Source: Xylona heveae TC161 (Eukaryota > Ascomycota > Xylonomycetes > Xylonales > Xylonaceae). Taken from it: a DNA stretch of 64,000 bases. This document shows, in pieces, positions 1-13,017 of this stretch (positions within the stretch are counted from its first letter, which is position 1; each line of letters starts with the position of its first letter). The position numbers and the translations under genes were made by a program. The stretch spans positions 992,001-1,056,000 of the forward strand of contig NW_017264196.1 in assembly GCF_001619985.1 (NCBI RefSeq). The letters run 5' to 3'. A model generated the notes under the pieces. The model ran no database searches, was not told the origin of the DNA, and saw nothing but the letters and a program-made list of their open reading frames with translations.

Positions 1-1005
1 AATCTATCGCACAAAGATTAGCTCCAATCAAATGAAGGGGAAATAGAATACCTCGCAAAGATAAGACGTACAACTGCAAAGAAATATACAGACATGGCTG
101 CCTCCTGGGCAATCAAGAAGTCAAACAGGCGGGCAATATCTCCATATTCTTGGATGTCGTGAGCGTAAAGAGTAAGTGTTGCGGCGAGGGCAAAGAAAGG
201 CTGTGTTTGGGATAAGTGACGGCAAAGCTTCGAGTCGGCGGCATACAATAGGGGTGGTAGCAAATTCAAATGCGCCAGTGCCGGGGTGAGCGAAGGGAGC
301 ATGAAATCGCGAATCCGGAGCAGAGACAGCCGAGCTACAGCAGAAGTCTCTGGACCAAGAACCAAGAGTAACACTTGCACAATATCATGGTATCCCTGAA
401 AGTAGCTTAATTCAGGATGTAGACGCAAAACGGCAGTGATCAGGTCTTGCAGCTCTTCTTTTCGACGATCAATTTGCTTTGGGGACTGATCTAGCTCATG
501 CTGTCAACTTCTCCTCATCGTCCAATGCGGCGTTGGGATAAACCTTTTGGGTAGTAAACAAAAGATCGGTTGACGTCTAGGGAGACTTGATCTTCATCGC
601 GATGCCTTGGAAGGTCCTTCCATATTTCTGCATTATATTTATCTGTTGTCTTGTTTGACTGCTTGCAGCCAAGTAAAATTGGCCCTGGTAAATTTCTTGT
701 TAATAGAACGAAGTACACACTAGTTACATGTCCAATCGTATCTTACATGCTGCTCGACGAAGATTGTCCTCCACTAGACCATATTCAGACGTAGCAAGAT
801 TGCTTAAGGCTTCAACATCTCCAAGTTCGCAAGCTCCCAGGATCTGGGCGGCCTTGTTTGCCTCCGGAGCAGACAACGGTCTGCGCTCCCATTGACTGGT
901 TGGAGAGCTTGAAGGGGGGTCCGCAGTTGAATTCGCAAGCGATCTTTCGGATCCTCGCCGTGAGGAGTTGTGGCCATTCAGTGAGGCTGTGGGCTCATCG
1001 TCCAT
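1..1005 (-). CDS. TBC-domain Rab GTPase-activating protein, GYP8/TBC1D20-like (5' part, runs off the left edge)
   Basis: Predicted to accelerate GTP hydrolysis by a Rab GTPase of the early secretory pathway (known role of TBC1D20/Gyp8). Visible exons on the minus strand: 1005-747, 684-544, 490-52 and a fragment 3-1; introns are GT-AG and phases agree. The hallmark segments of this subfamily are present in order: WPILLGC, LPRHRDEDQVSLDVNRSF, a QIDRRKEEL helix and YFQGYHDIVQV, the TBC core. The frame is open back to a GTG at 1062, but the first in-frame ATG is at 1005; an extra upstream exon is possible because an AG acceptor lies just before 1062. The Ser-rich N-terminus before residue 50 is variable. 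The 3' end is outside the window. It is divergent from the Mms1-like gene across about 2.4 kb. Confidence 0.82.
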
Positions 1006-3362
1006 GTTATCAATGGCTGAGTTGTCGATAAGGCAGCGATCCGTGTGGTCAGAGTTGCCCACTATTTACACAGCTGTCCGGGGATTAATCCAGTTGGCCT
1101 CGGCTCCCCCAATCCATCCACAGACGCGTTTCCCTTTCAACTCGTTCTCGCGTGCGTTGCGCTTTAGTGCCTCGTTTAGGGAAAGACTGACAGAACACCG
1201 CTAATCGATAAGACATGGCATAATCAATTGCCATCGTTGCTTTAAGCCAGGTAATTATACACCAGCCTTTGGAATATATTGAATTCTGTCTATATGAAGC
1301 TGTAGCATAAAATTATTCATCATATGTACTGGCTAAACTTTTCGGGATTGTTTCCCAATTTCACTCAATCCTCCTTTCTTTTTCTGTTTGGCATCTCGTT
1401 TTGAAGCACAACAAGGAATAGTAGACCATCTGCCAGCTACACTTTGATGCACGATGAGAAGCTCTTTTAATTCAGATGCATAACTTTTTTGCCTCATCAT
1501 TTTTTTTTATCGAACCCAACCATCCATCATAAAGAAAGCTTGCCATGGGCATTTCACCGTGTGATAGAACAACAGACCTTCCTAATGAGTATACTCAGAA
1601 CAGATCTTCGATGATGACCCATGATGCATCTCGATACTGCAGCCACCCCCCACCTGCGCTAAACTCGGTAAATTGGAGTAGGAATTTGAGGCTGAGAAGC
1701 CAATCAAGGACACCGCGCGAAATTAAATCCAGGGGTTGGCGAGAGCAGTTTGAGTTGTTTGCCGGGATATATGTCTGACTTCGAAAGTGGAATCCCTTGC
1801 GACATGCCTTGCGAAGGGCAGGGACAACATCCAAAAATTCTGGCATGTTAAATTTTCGATCGCAATTTGTCAAGCTCCAAGATGGGATTTGATCTATGCC
1901 CTGCTCGGATCTGACTGCAGCGGTAGCGGCTGATCATATTGGCCGAAATTGTGTTCCGCGGCTGGCGTCACAGTCCCAATTGCCCGAGTGCTTGCAAGCT
2001 AGGGCATACAAGAAAAGAACAGCGACGGCCGACGCCGACTGGATGGCGAGCGGGATGAGAGATGGACATAGGTTGGTTACAGGGGATCGCGAAAAATGCA
2101 TCGATCCTGCAAAGGCTCCTGATCTCATGCAGACCCTGGATCTTTTGGAAAACAGGGTCATACGAGGTCGGGGAAGTCGGACGACCGCAGTCAGTATCAC
2201 AATATTGTTTTCTCTTCTTTTACCTGAGAGGGAAACCGATCACATCTCACAAATGAACCCACGCGTAGGCGCAGTCCATTTTCTGATGCATTGACGCCTG
2301 GCTTTCGAGGCGAACAAAAGAAGGGCATAAGGACCCCTGACAGCATGGCTCATACCATGATCCCATCTCTTCAGCCACGAGACAACTTTTTTAGTTGCCT
2401 ACTTGGCGTTTTCCCCAAATGGAAGCTAGGGCAACGGTTTGACGACCGTTATAGAGCAGCCTTTCGGGTGCATAAGTAAATATTTCTGCTGGTGGCAAAC
2501 AAAACTGCCTCGAGCGCCATGTGAAGAGCTCCCAATTCGTTTTCTTATTTGTATCTCTGTGAGCTGAGTGCGGCCAAGCATGCCTTGACGGGATTAACTA
2601 AGATACTGCGCCCCGAAGTTTTACCCTGTCAAATTTGCCCGTAAGGACCATCCTCTGGGGCCCCGCGCGTCCAGGAGCTTTTCTGCCTAAACGACCGATT
2701 ATTGCTCTCGCGAGACGCGAGCTGAAGCGTGTAAATGTGGACAGATCTCGCCATTTTTAGGATCATGACATTTTCCTTCCGCGAGCGCAGTCCCTAAACG
2801 ACAGGTTTTTTTTTTTTGCTCGGTGACAACCAAACACTTGTCCCACCGCTCGGTCGGAGCACTCTCCGTCAACCTTTGATAGAGGGAGAGTAAGAAAAAG
2901 AATTACCACCCCACTAAAGACCTGTACGACCATTGTCGGTCAGCACGAGGAGATCAATGAAATCAATGTTGCCACCTGTATTGGTCTGCCTCTTCTAAGA
3001 AATAAAAATCAGGAGAGAAGAAGAAGAAGGGTCTTGATGCTGTTTCATTTGACTATCCGTCGTCATGGATCCTTGAGCTCTCCCATATAACTTTTCCTTG
3101 CTGTCTCGTTCGTTTGGGAGAGACTTGGTTACTGTATTTTTTATACACACACCGCATCCACAGGTGCCCGCAGCTCCTCTGAACACAACCACGCGCAACT
3201 CCCTCAACTTTGTGGGAAGCAGTTGTGGTGGCCTTCTTCCTCAGTTCACACCATTCACTGCTGCCCGAGGGTTAGACAAAGGCTTGTATTAGCCGTCTCA
3301 GCTGAGCCTGGCCAGATCTACGGTCTCCACGCCCGGGTCTCAGCCCATCCATATTGCCTGCC
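1006..3362. other. Long divergent intergenic region
   Basis: This spacer lies between the divergently transcribed TBC gene and the Mms1-like gene, so it must hold both promoters. Short open frames occur on both strands (for example 1896-2294 on plus and 1934-2200 on minus), but none matches a family I recognise or carries spliceable extensions. A T-run of about 12 nt lies near 2805-2817. I see no tRNA, repeat family or transposon end. Confidence 0.6.
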
Positions 3363-6300
3363 ATGTCCTTGGCTCAAACGAGGGTGCTGGTGAACGGGTC
3401 ATGGATGGATCTCCACCATATACTGGCCAAGAACCGTGAACAGAATACCGACGAGGACACTGACATGGCTGCGCCTACACCCGAGAAACCACCTGTTGTG
3501 GGCCTCCTCTCGCAAACTATCATTCGAAGTCCCGTTATTAATTGGATTATCCCGGCACGCGTCAGGCATAAAGACAAGAATGACGTTGTTCTCATTGGCG
3601 TAAGCGTGTCTTTTGCATGGTAGACTGAGCATGGAAATTGACAAAGGCCCGGGTGTAGGAACATTTCATTCACATCAAGGAGCTCCATTCGGACGGTCAC
3701 CTTCAGCATGTGGCTTCAAAAACCGACTTTCACGCTTCAATTCGATCTGCAAGAGTATTCGGTATTGCACGAAAACCCGCTGCGTCGGGCTTGGATGCCA
3801 TCATTAAGACCGAAGAGGGAGTTGACATGGAGATCGATTCCCCCCAAAGAGCCCTGCCACCGCAGGTGCTATTGCTTTCCCTCTCTACACGAGAGCTATT
3901 ATTTCTCTTTGCTTTAGATAGGGATGATGGCGGTGTAGACTTTTTCACCAGTTACAAGCCACTCCCGGAGCAGAGATCATTTCTGGAGCAGCCTGGTAGG
4001 CATCTTGCAGTGGATTCAAAGTCAGTATCGCTCCACGATGCGAGCACGCTCTACTGAGCTGTTTATGGATATCGAGAGCTGAAGTCTAATTATCTGTTGG
4101 CAGGTCTCGAGCTCTTGCAGTTGCTGCTCATGAATCATCTTTCAGCATTTACTCGCTAAAGAACATGACGCGTCTGGGAACAGAAGCAAAGCTTGACCCA
4201 GATTCCGACGGGCGAAATTTTGATCCTATACTCGAGGTGAGTGTGAAAGTGAAAACGCATATATGATAATTATCTGTGTCACCTTCAATTACAAAGCCTT
4301 GGTTGAGGCAGTACTTTTATGACCAGAGTCTTACTTTCTAATGTTTCACTCATCTGTTCCCTCATTACCATACGAATTATTCGCTGCTCGGGTTGTTTCA
4401 TTTCAATTTAGGTTTAGATCATCTGGCATCTTCTTCCTATCACGGGTTTTCCGTGCCTCCTCTAAATCTAGGATTGGATACTGACCTTCCAGTAGGAGAG
4501 ACATATGTTTGTCAATGGCATCATCTTAAAAATGGAGTTTCTTCACCCGCCCGCTGGCGATGAAAATCATGTGATATTACTTCTCATTGTGCACAAGTAT
4601 GGCGCTGTTGCAAGTGGTACCATTGAAGCGGCGGCTAACTGTAACTTCGACAGAGATGGCAAGTCAAGGCTGATATGCTATGATTGGGATGCATCCACAA
4701 GCTTGCGGACCGTAAAACGGTTACCGACGGATGGGCAGCGGCTCCCAAAAAGTAAATTCTTTGGCTCCGTCGCCTCCTTTTACGGATGTGTTCCAAGTCA
4801 TTTGCTGACAGACAGAAAGATGACAAGTTGCCTATCCTCTTAATTCCGCTTACAATATCTTCTGCATTCATGCTGGTATGTGAACGAGCGATAGCGATTT
4901 ACGAGGGCATACTCTCCGGGGCTGCCAAGAGGAGGGCAATCCCACTCGAAACATCAAAGGATCTTCCAAGGAACCCAGGAAGCTCTCGTCGGGGTTCGTG
5001 AAATGCCACCTCATGAAACTTAAACATGTCTTTGAATCTGACGTACAAATATAGCACCTCTCTGGACGCAATGGGCCCGACCTGTGCGGAGGGAAGAATA
5101 TCAGTCAAGGCATGACGATCTATTTCTTTGTCGAGAAGATGGACTCGTGCGCTTTCTCGAAATCAGTGACGACAGTGAGATGAAAGTCAATTCTCAAATG
5201 CGTGCAGGCATGCTGGACTGCAACATTGATACTGCCTTTGCAAGCCTTGATCTTGGCCTAGACCGCGAAGATCTACTTATCGCTGGTGGTGATATGAGTG
5301 TGGGCGGACTTTATCTGGTACGCGCAACCTCACGATAAATTTGTTTGGGTCCTCATTAATGAATTCCTTTAGTTTCGAGCAAGAGAGCATCCTGAATATG
5401 TAGAGTCATTGCCAAATTGGGCACCAACGATTGACTTCATCGCCGATGTCCCTCCTCGTCGAAATATTATTGACAAGAAACAGCCCCCGCTCAACGGAAA
5501 CCGAGCTTTTGCTTGCACAGGTAGAGGTGCTTTCGGTGCACTTTCAGAACTACGCTATGGGCTTGAGGCCCACATTGGTTCAATCACAGAAGCCGAAGAA
5601 CTTGGTGGGGTAAATCGACTCTGGGCGCTGCCTGATCTATCACAAGATGGTCTATTTATCCTTCTGTCTTTTCCATTACATAGCCTCCTTTTGCATGTCT
5701 CTGAGGATGCGCAAACAATCGACAGCGATTTCGATGACTCTGCCACCGGACTGAACCTGGAGCTGGAGACCTTAGCGGCGGCAGTAACTCCAGATAAAAC
5801 AGTTGTTCAGGTCACCGAAAGCGGTGTACATCTTACCAAATTGGCATATAAGCACAATGACGATAAGCCTGTCAAACTCTCTCACAGTATCGAACCTGAA
5901 GAGAGAATAATTGCGGCAGCAGTCGATGCAAAATCCGCTTTGGTAGTGGTCGTCGTCCGGTCAAATGATGGGCCAATCCGGCTTCAATTACTGCATTGTT
6001 CCGATGGTCCTCACGGTAGTCAAGAGCTAGCACTTGGTCAAAGCCTGCGAATGATGTCTGATCCAACTTGCATCGAAGTACTCCGCATGCAGCAGAGACT
6101 TTTCGTTGCCCTTGGAAGCTCAACAGGAAGTGTGCAGATCTTTGATGTGGGAGATGACCTGTCCCTCAAAGCTACTTACGAACATGAATTCTGCCCGCGC
6201 GACACACCCGACCCGTTCATGATTTGCGAAAGCGTCGCACTCCTTTCAGAATCAATTCCAGGCACTACAGATCATCGAATGCTTCTCGTTTGCGGTCTTC

Positions 6301-8401
6301 GCAATGGCCAGTTGCACGCTTTCACCATAAAGGAAGACGGCGATGGTAAAAAGATATGCCCTTTCTTCTCAGCCTCGTCCATGTACTGATAAATTTTCAG
6401 ATACTTCTCTTCCTTTATCAGCAAGGTCTTCGGTACAACTGGGAGACACACCCTTGAAGTTGATCCCATCCAACTCTCAGAATTTTGTATTCTTTGTATG
6501 TGGCCAGGAGTTTGGAAAGGTGTCAATGAATCCTCGCGAGCGGGGTATGGTCTTGACTTCTCGCATATGGTTGTCAGACCGAAATGAGGTATTTGAGCAC
6601 ATATGTAGCATTTATGGTAGCCTGACTAACGTCTTCATAGCCGTCATTTGAACAATCGCCACTTAGTGCTTTGTCACAAATTCAAAGCGAGAAGCACCTA
6701 ACCCGGACCGGACTATCAGGGTCTATCGTATGCGTCATGGGAACAAGCTTGGTCATAGCGGCACTGGACGATTGTCCAAAGCTCGTACCACGGCAGTTTC
6801 TCCTGAACTCTTCGCCAAGTCGGATAATATATTCGAGCCACCTGAAGATGCTTGTGGCCGCGTCAATGACGATCGAGGCGAAATCAGCACGCCACGGACA
6901 AGGTGATCTTGGTAAAGGCAGGCGTATTATACGCCCTGTCATTTCATTCGTCGACCCTGACAGGTACTGCAGCATGTCGCCTACTCGCAGAGAAATAATT
7001 AACTTGGACGTATGCAGGTCGAGTTCAACGTCCAATGGCGAATCGGCTCAGCCCCTAAGCGCCTCAGGCCAATCTCCTAAAATTGTTTGCAAACCCGGCG
7101 AAAAAGTTTTGTCATTATTGGAATGGTGGTGCAATGAAAACAATAAGAGCTTCCATGCAATTGTGATTGCTACAGGAACTATACGTCAGTCTGGAGCTAG
7201 GAGCGGCAGATTGCTCTTTTTCCGTGTACAAAAGAAAAGCGATGGCAGAGTCGAATCGCAGTTGAAATTCAAAATCGGCTGCGACAAACCTGTCTACTCT
7301 GTAGCCAGCTATGGGCCGAAGTAAGAATCATAGCTGATCATTTATCGTAACTTGTGGGCAGACATGCTGACTAGATGAAGTTCTCTCATTTACTGTTCAG
7401 GGACAGAGCTGCATTTTTTGACTTTTAGCGTTACGGAGAAAAAGTGAGTACCACATTATGAGGGTATGAAGTACTCTCCTGACATTCTGCAGGTTCACTC
7501 GGGTATGCCAATACAATCTACGATCACCAAGCGTTCATCTATCTGTCGAAGCCCCTTATATTTATGCGAGTACGGCGCTTGATTCCCTCACGATACTCAA
7601 AATTGAAGATGATAAGATCACCCCCCAATTTAGGTAAGCTTTGGCGGCTCTAATGGTGTATTCCCGCCACTTACAGATGTGTTTGCAGCGACGAACTTGC
7701 ACGGGATGGCATGTATCACCTCAATCTGAATCACCTCAGCATAACCTTAGCTACCGATAAGGCTTGCTCCATTGTTGGAATTTGGAAACCCCCTCGTAGG
7801 TATCCTGAACCCTCTAATCCTTGGACATTGAATTCAACTTGATCTATTTGTAGACCCACGCAAGCAAACTACTGCGCCAACAGTATTCGATGCTGAGCTA
7901 CCAAGCTCTATTACACGGCTCCGACTTATCTCATCGCGGCATGCGGGACTGCCTACACCTGCAAACACTCCTGGAGTCTTGGAAGACAGAATCATAGGGT
8001 CTAGCGCAGATGGCACATTTTACCATTTCACTATCCTTGAAGAGTCTGCATGGCGGCTTCTCCGATTCATCCAAAATATGGCCAAACGAAACACCAAAAT
8101 TTTCCCCACTCGTCGCTTCTATCGGCCTAGGAAGCACATTGAACCTCTGATGACCGGCAAACGAGCATTCCATATTGATGGCGATGTTCTCAATTGTGTC
8201 TTAGATCACGGTGTATCCGAACTTCACTCAATGCTTACGCGTCAGCCCGGCCTCGAGTCCAGATTTGTTGATTTTGATAGCGCTCAGGCGAGGCGCGAAC
8301 GATTCAACGAGCTGGTACGCGAATTATTCGGTGGAGATATCCAGGATCCGGTCGAGACTGCTTTCCAGTACATCGGTTATCTCACCCAAAATATCTTCTA
8401 G
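3363..8401 (+). CDS. Mms1/DDB1/CPSF-A family beta-propeller protein (MMS1_N-type), 14 exons
   Basis: Likely a nuclear scaffold of the DDB1/Rik1/SF3b3/CPSF160 superfamily; related fungal proteins carry an Mms1 N-terminal domain, and I recall some being annotated as thermotolerance proteins. Exons: 3363-3599, 3659-4020, 4104-4236, 4496-4596, 4654-4751, 4820-4993, 5055-5317, 5373-6345, 6401-6588, 6641-7320, 7381-7443, 7493-7633, 7689-7795, 7854-8401. They sum to 4068 nt, giving 1355 aa, close to yeast Mms1 in size. Family-like segments include APLWTQWARP followed by a REDG segment (around residue 375), a GRGAFGALSELRYGLEAH strand pair, and a C-terminus ending in a helical FDSAQARRERFNELV block. 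All introns are GT-AG, 49-76 nt except the third (259 nt). The start is the first ATG, with an in-frame TTG just upstream. The exact role (ubiquitin-ligase adaptor, RNA processing or heterochromatin) cannot be settled from sequence. Confidence 0.85.
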
Positions 8402-8485
8402 CTGAGACATTTGCAAACTTTGATGAAATTTTTTTTTTTTTTGATTTATGGTTGCAATATTCCCCGTTCGCTGAGATATTACATC

Positions 8486-8518
<33 letters not shown>

Positions 8519-9507
8519 GTACATATTAACTGCGCCTTCCTCGATCACTGCCATGTTCATTTCATTGTTGATATTGTGTGAACAGCAGGGTCGCTGCGGC
8601 CATGGATCCATTCTTTTCAAAAAAAGAAACGGAGCTTGCTTTAATGTCAAAAGAGAAAAAAACTACCGGTTTATATCATGATTCCGTGGCTTTGCACGTG
8701 TATCCATTCTTACTCGAATTACCTCTGTTTAGTTGTAGTTGGCACCTTTCTAGGCAATTGTAGGGAAAGATGGATAAGCAAAGATGAAATGATCAGATGA
8801 AAAGTTTAATCAAAAGAAGCCTCTGAGCGCACAATAGCTCCCTAAGATAGGTAGGTGTCAAGTCTTTTAAAGATGCCAACACCTGATACTAGGTTAGTTC
8901 GAAGGCTTCATTGTGTGACAATCGTTGGAGCATAATACGGCTGAGCTGCACTGATCTGGACAAAATCATAAAAAAATCTTTTGGGTCTTCGAATAAGACA
9001 ATATATAGTCATACATAAAGAATCGAGACCAATACTTGCTTTTAAAATACTCGTAATACTTCCTGATGCTCTTTTTTAATAGCATGCCCTGTGAAGTCAC
9101 TGATAAAAGGTGAGAGCCACACCTGGGTAACAGAGATAAAAACTTGAAAGGTACCCTGGTCGATTGCGGAGAATTCACTTCAAATCCGGTAGCTACAAAG
9201 TACCTCTCGTGGTTGCACTCGGCAGGCAAAACCATTCGGCCCCGCCACGCTCGCCGTACTCGTCATTATTGTCGGCGCGCGAGACAAGAAATCGTTAAAC
9301 CTCGACGAGCCAACGAGCGAAACTTTCATTTCACCCACAACAAGTCGAGCTCGCCAATTATCCCCGGCTTAGGTTGATCAGCCAGGAGATATTCGTGGGT
9401 TTGTGAAAAATAACTACAGACTCTTTTTATCCACTGACTCGGACACCAGCGCAAATAACGCCCCGTACGACTCTTTGATACTTGATAGTTTTACCGAGGC
9501 CGTCAAA
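8402..9507. other. Intergenic region between the Mms1-like gene and eIF5B
   Basis: Holds the 3' flank of the Mms1-like gene and the eIF5B promoter and leader. It contains two T-runs (14 nt at 8429-8442 and 28 nt at 8491-8518). The frame of eIF5B stays open upstream to about 9403 but without an ATG, so the leader is non-coding. No other gene is seen. Confidence 0.6.
8491..8518. repeat. Homopolymer run, T x 28
   Basis: Twenty-eight consecutive T residues about 90 bp past the stop codon of the Mms1-like gene, preceded by a 14-T run at 8429-8442. Runs of this length are prone to length error in assembly. On the minus strand they would read as poly(A), but nothing resembling a retrotransposed copy lies beside them. 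Confidence 0.9.
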
Positions 9508-12500
9508 ATGGGTCCCAAGAAGAAGGGAAACAAGAAGGGCAATGACGACTGGGAAGCAGAGTTGGGCGAGACTGTCGACCCGATAGCTCAGGCCACTGCT
9601 GAGGCTAAGGAAGCCGAGGCCCAAAAAGATGCAGAGGAAGATGATGCCGCGGGAGGCGGTCTTTTGGCAGCCTTGAAGAAGAACCGAGGAAAGAAGCAAA
9701 AGAAAGGAAAGGTTATCGAGGATTTCGTTGAAGGCGAGGACATCTCTGCCGTGGACAACGAGGATGAGCCCCCTTCTCTCGGAGACTTCTCCACAAAGGC
9801 ACCTGAGGAGGGTGGTTTTGACGAAGACGAAGAGTTCCCAGCGAAGAAAGGAAAAGGTGGTAAGGGTGGTAAGCAGGCGAAAGAGGCCGAACCTGAGGAC
9901 GAAGGGGCTGGACGGATGAAGTCCAAGAAGGAGAAGGAGAAGGAGAAGAAGGAGAAGGAAAAGCAACGTAAGAAGGAACAGGTAAGGAAAACAATCCAGC
10001 CATGAAGCATACCAATATGCTGCACCTGTAGCCGGCTCTAATCTGCCTTTCAACTATTTAGGCTTCCAAGAAGAAGACTCCTGCTCCTCCGCCACCACCC
10101 AAGGCTGAGGCCGGAAAACCTGAACCCGATACCAAAGCTGAGACTGCTGCGCCAGCGTCGGCGGCCGCCGCTGGTGGGAAGAAGAAGAAGCTCAACCCAG
10201 CCTTGGCGGCGTTGCAACGACAGCAAGAAGCATTGCGTAAGGCACAGGAGGACCAAGAAAGACTAGAAGCTGAAGAGAAGGCTCGCCTCGAGGAAGAGGA
10301 ACGGCTGCTCGCCGAGGAGGAGCAAAAGAGAGAGGAAGCTCGTGCCTTGAAGAAGCAAAAAGAGAAAGAGAAGAAGGAGCAGCTCCGCAAAGAGGGTAAA
10401 TTATTGTCCAAGGCTCAAAAGGAAGCTCAGGCACGCAATGAGCTACGCATTCAGCAAATGCTGGCCGCCGGACAGAAGGTTGCTGGTCTGTCCGAGAGCG
10501 GCGAGAAAAAGAGACCGGTGTACGACGGCCGGAAAAAGAAGGGTCCCAAAAAGGCTGACGAAGGTTCCAACGAGGCTGCTGAAGCTGCCCGAAAGGCAGA
10601 GGAAGAGAAGAAGAAGAAGGCCGAGGAGGAAGAGCGTGCCAAAGCAGCCGCTCAGGCCGAAGCAGAGGCAAAGGCCAAGGCTGAGACCGCCGAGGAGACT
10701 GATGGCCTCGATGATTGGGAAGCCATGGCTGATGAGCAAGATGGCGTAAAAGACAGTTGGGATGCACCTTCAGAGGAAGACGAGGAGGAAAAGAAGCAAG
10801 TCAATGGCCAAGCGACTTCGACGCTTCCGATCAGAGGAGAGAAGAATGCGTCCGCAAAGGAGGTCGAAGAGTCCGAATCGGAATCCGAGTCCGAGTCTGA
10901 ATCCGATGAGGGCGCTACGGCTGTGGAGCGTGCTGCAGCGCAACGGAAGCATGAGGCTGCTGAGCGCAGAAAGGTGAAGCACGAAGAAGCCCTCGCCGCT
11001 CGATCAAAGGATAATCTCCGATCACCCATTTGCTGTATCTTGGGTCACGTCGACACAGGAAAGACTAAGCTTCTTGACAAGATTCGTCAGACAAACGTCC
11101 AAGAAGGCGAAGCAGGTGGTATTACGCAGCAGATTGGTGCTACTTACTTCCCTGTCGATGCTCTGAAGCAGAAGACCCAGGTGGTCAATCAGGATGGCAG
11201 TTTCGAGTTCAAGGTCCCTGGTCTTTTGATCATTGATACTCCTGGCCACGAGTCTTTCACAAACCTTCGTTCTCGTGGATCGTCACTTTGCAACATTGCC
11301 ATCTTGGTCGTTGATATCATGCACGGGCTTGAACCTCAGACTCTCGAATCTATGAGACTGCTGCGAGACAGAAAGACGCCTTTCATTGTCGCATTGAACA
11401 AGATTGACCGTTTGTACGGATGGAAGAAGATTGACAACAACGGGTTCCGCGAGAGTTTGGTCTTGCAGAACAAGGGCGTTCAAAATGAATTCCGGGATAG
11501 GTTGGAGAAGACCAAGCTTGCTTTTGCCGAACAGGTATGCATAATAACCCACTGAAAGGCTTTAGTACTCTGTTTTTGCATTTCAAAATACTAACTTTTG
11601 ATTACTAGGGTTTTAACTCTGAACTCTTCTACGAAAACAAGTCAATGTCCCGCTATGTGTCCCTTGTTCCAACTTCCGCTCACACTGGTGAGGGTATTCC
11701 CGACATGATCAAGCTTCTGGTGTCCCTCACTCAAGAGCGTATGACGAGCAAGCTCATGTACCTTTCGGAAGTCGAGTGTACAGTTCTCGAAGTCAAGGTC
11801 ATTGAGGGTCTCGGTACCACCATTGACGTTGTTTTGTCGAATGGTATCTTGCGAGAGGGTGATCGAGTAGTGTTGTGCGGTCTGAACGGACCTATAGCAA
11901 CGAATATTCGAGCACTGCTGACACCAGCGCCGCTCAAGGAGTTGCGTGTCAAGTCTGCCTATGTGCACAACAAGGAAGTCAAGGCTTCATTGGGTGTCAA
12001 GATTTCTGCAAACGATCTTGAGCAGGCCATTGCTGGATCCCGACTGCTTGTTGTTGGACCTGATGATGACGAGGAGGACCTCGAGGAAGACGTCATGTCT
12101 GATTTGGAGAACTTGCTCGGAAAGGTGTCCAAGACCGGTCGTGGTGTCAGTGTGCAGGCATCCACCCTTGGCTCGCTTGAAGCTTTACTTGAGTTCTTGC
12201 GCGTCTCGAAGATTCCAGTCGCCAACATCTCCATTGGCCCAGTCTACAAGCGTGATGTCATGCAGTGCGGTGCCATGCTTGAAAAAGCAAAGGAGTATGC
12301 AGTAATGCTCTGCTTCGATGTCCGTGTCGACAAGGAAGCTCAGGCCTACGCCGACGAGGCTGGCGTTAAAATCTTCACCGCCGACATCATTTACCACCTC
12401 TTTGACGACTTCACCCAGCACATGGCCCAGCTTGCTGAGCAGCGTAAGGAGGAGAGCAAGATGAGCGCCGTCTTCCCTTGCGTCCTCTCCCCCGTCGCTG

Positions 12501-13017
12501 TCTTCAACAAGAAGGATCCCATCGTCATTGGTGTTGACGTTATTGAGGGAAGCTTGCGCCTCCTTACCCCCATCTGCGCCGTCAAGACCAACCCTGTCAC
12601 TGGCGTGCGTGAAGTCATTAATTTGGGCAGAGTGTAAGTAGCTTTAGAACCCTTCATCTTGATTTCCCTTCACTTTCTTTACTTTTTTTCTCTTTGTTGT
12701 CCCACTGAAGTGCCAACCGGGCCTTTACCCATTTCATTATTGCGACGACCGCTAATCATATCCTCTCTGATAGGCAATCCATTGAGCGCGAACACAAGCA
12801 AATCCCCATTTGCAAAAAGGGCCAGCCCTCTGTCGCCGTCAAGATTGAAAGCTCCAACCAGCCCGGTTACGGCCGCCAACTTGAAGAAAAGGACACGCTG
12901 TACTCGCTCATCTCCAGAGAGTCTATTGACACGCTCAAGGAATTCTTCCGTAGCGACGTCACTACGGATGAGTGGCTCTTGATCAAGAAGATGAAGCCCA
13001 TGTTTGACATTCAGTAA
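9508..13017 (+). CDS. FUN12: Eukaryotic translation initiation factor 5B (eIF5B, bacterial IF2 homolog)
   Basis: A ribosome-dependent GTPase that joins the 60S subunit to the initiation complex (established role of eIF5B/Fun12). Exons 9508-9981, 10062-11534, 11609-12633 and 12774-13017 sum to 3216 nt, 1071 aa. The first 480 or so residues are a lysine/glutamate-rich, low-complexity extension typical of eukaryotic eIF5B. G1 GHVDTGKT starts at about residue 486, the switch-[10 protein letters not shown] follows, G3 DTPGHESF is at about 550 and G4 NKID at about 604. The rest gives domains II-IV. The start ATG sits in a good context (AAAATGGG) and opens with the usual MGPKKKGNK. The third intron has a strong GTAAGT donor that splits a Val codon. 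It converges with the monooxygenase gene, ends 621 bp apart. Confidence 0.97.

Noticed and set aside
1896-2294. 132-codon plus-strand frame in the first intergenic region
   Set aside because: Overlaps an equally long minus-strand frame, has no conserved motif and begins at a non-ATG or weak start context.
9427-10053. 208-codon minus-strand frame over the eIF5B N-terminus
   Set aside because: It is the Leu/Ser-rich shadow of the Lys/Glu-rich eIF5B extension (AAG/GAG codons read backwards).
10192-10767. 191-codon minus-strand frame over eIF5B
   Set aside because: Low-complexity shadow of the coding strand with no recognisable domain.
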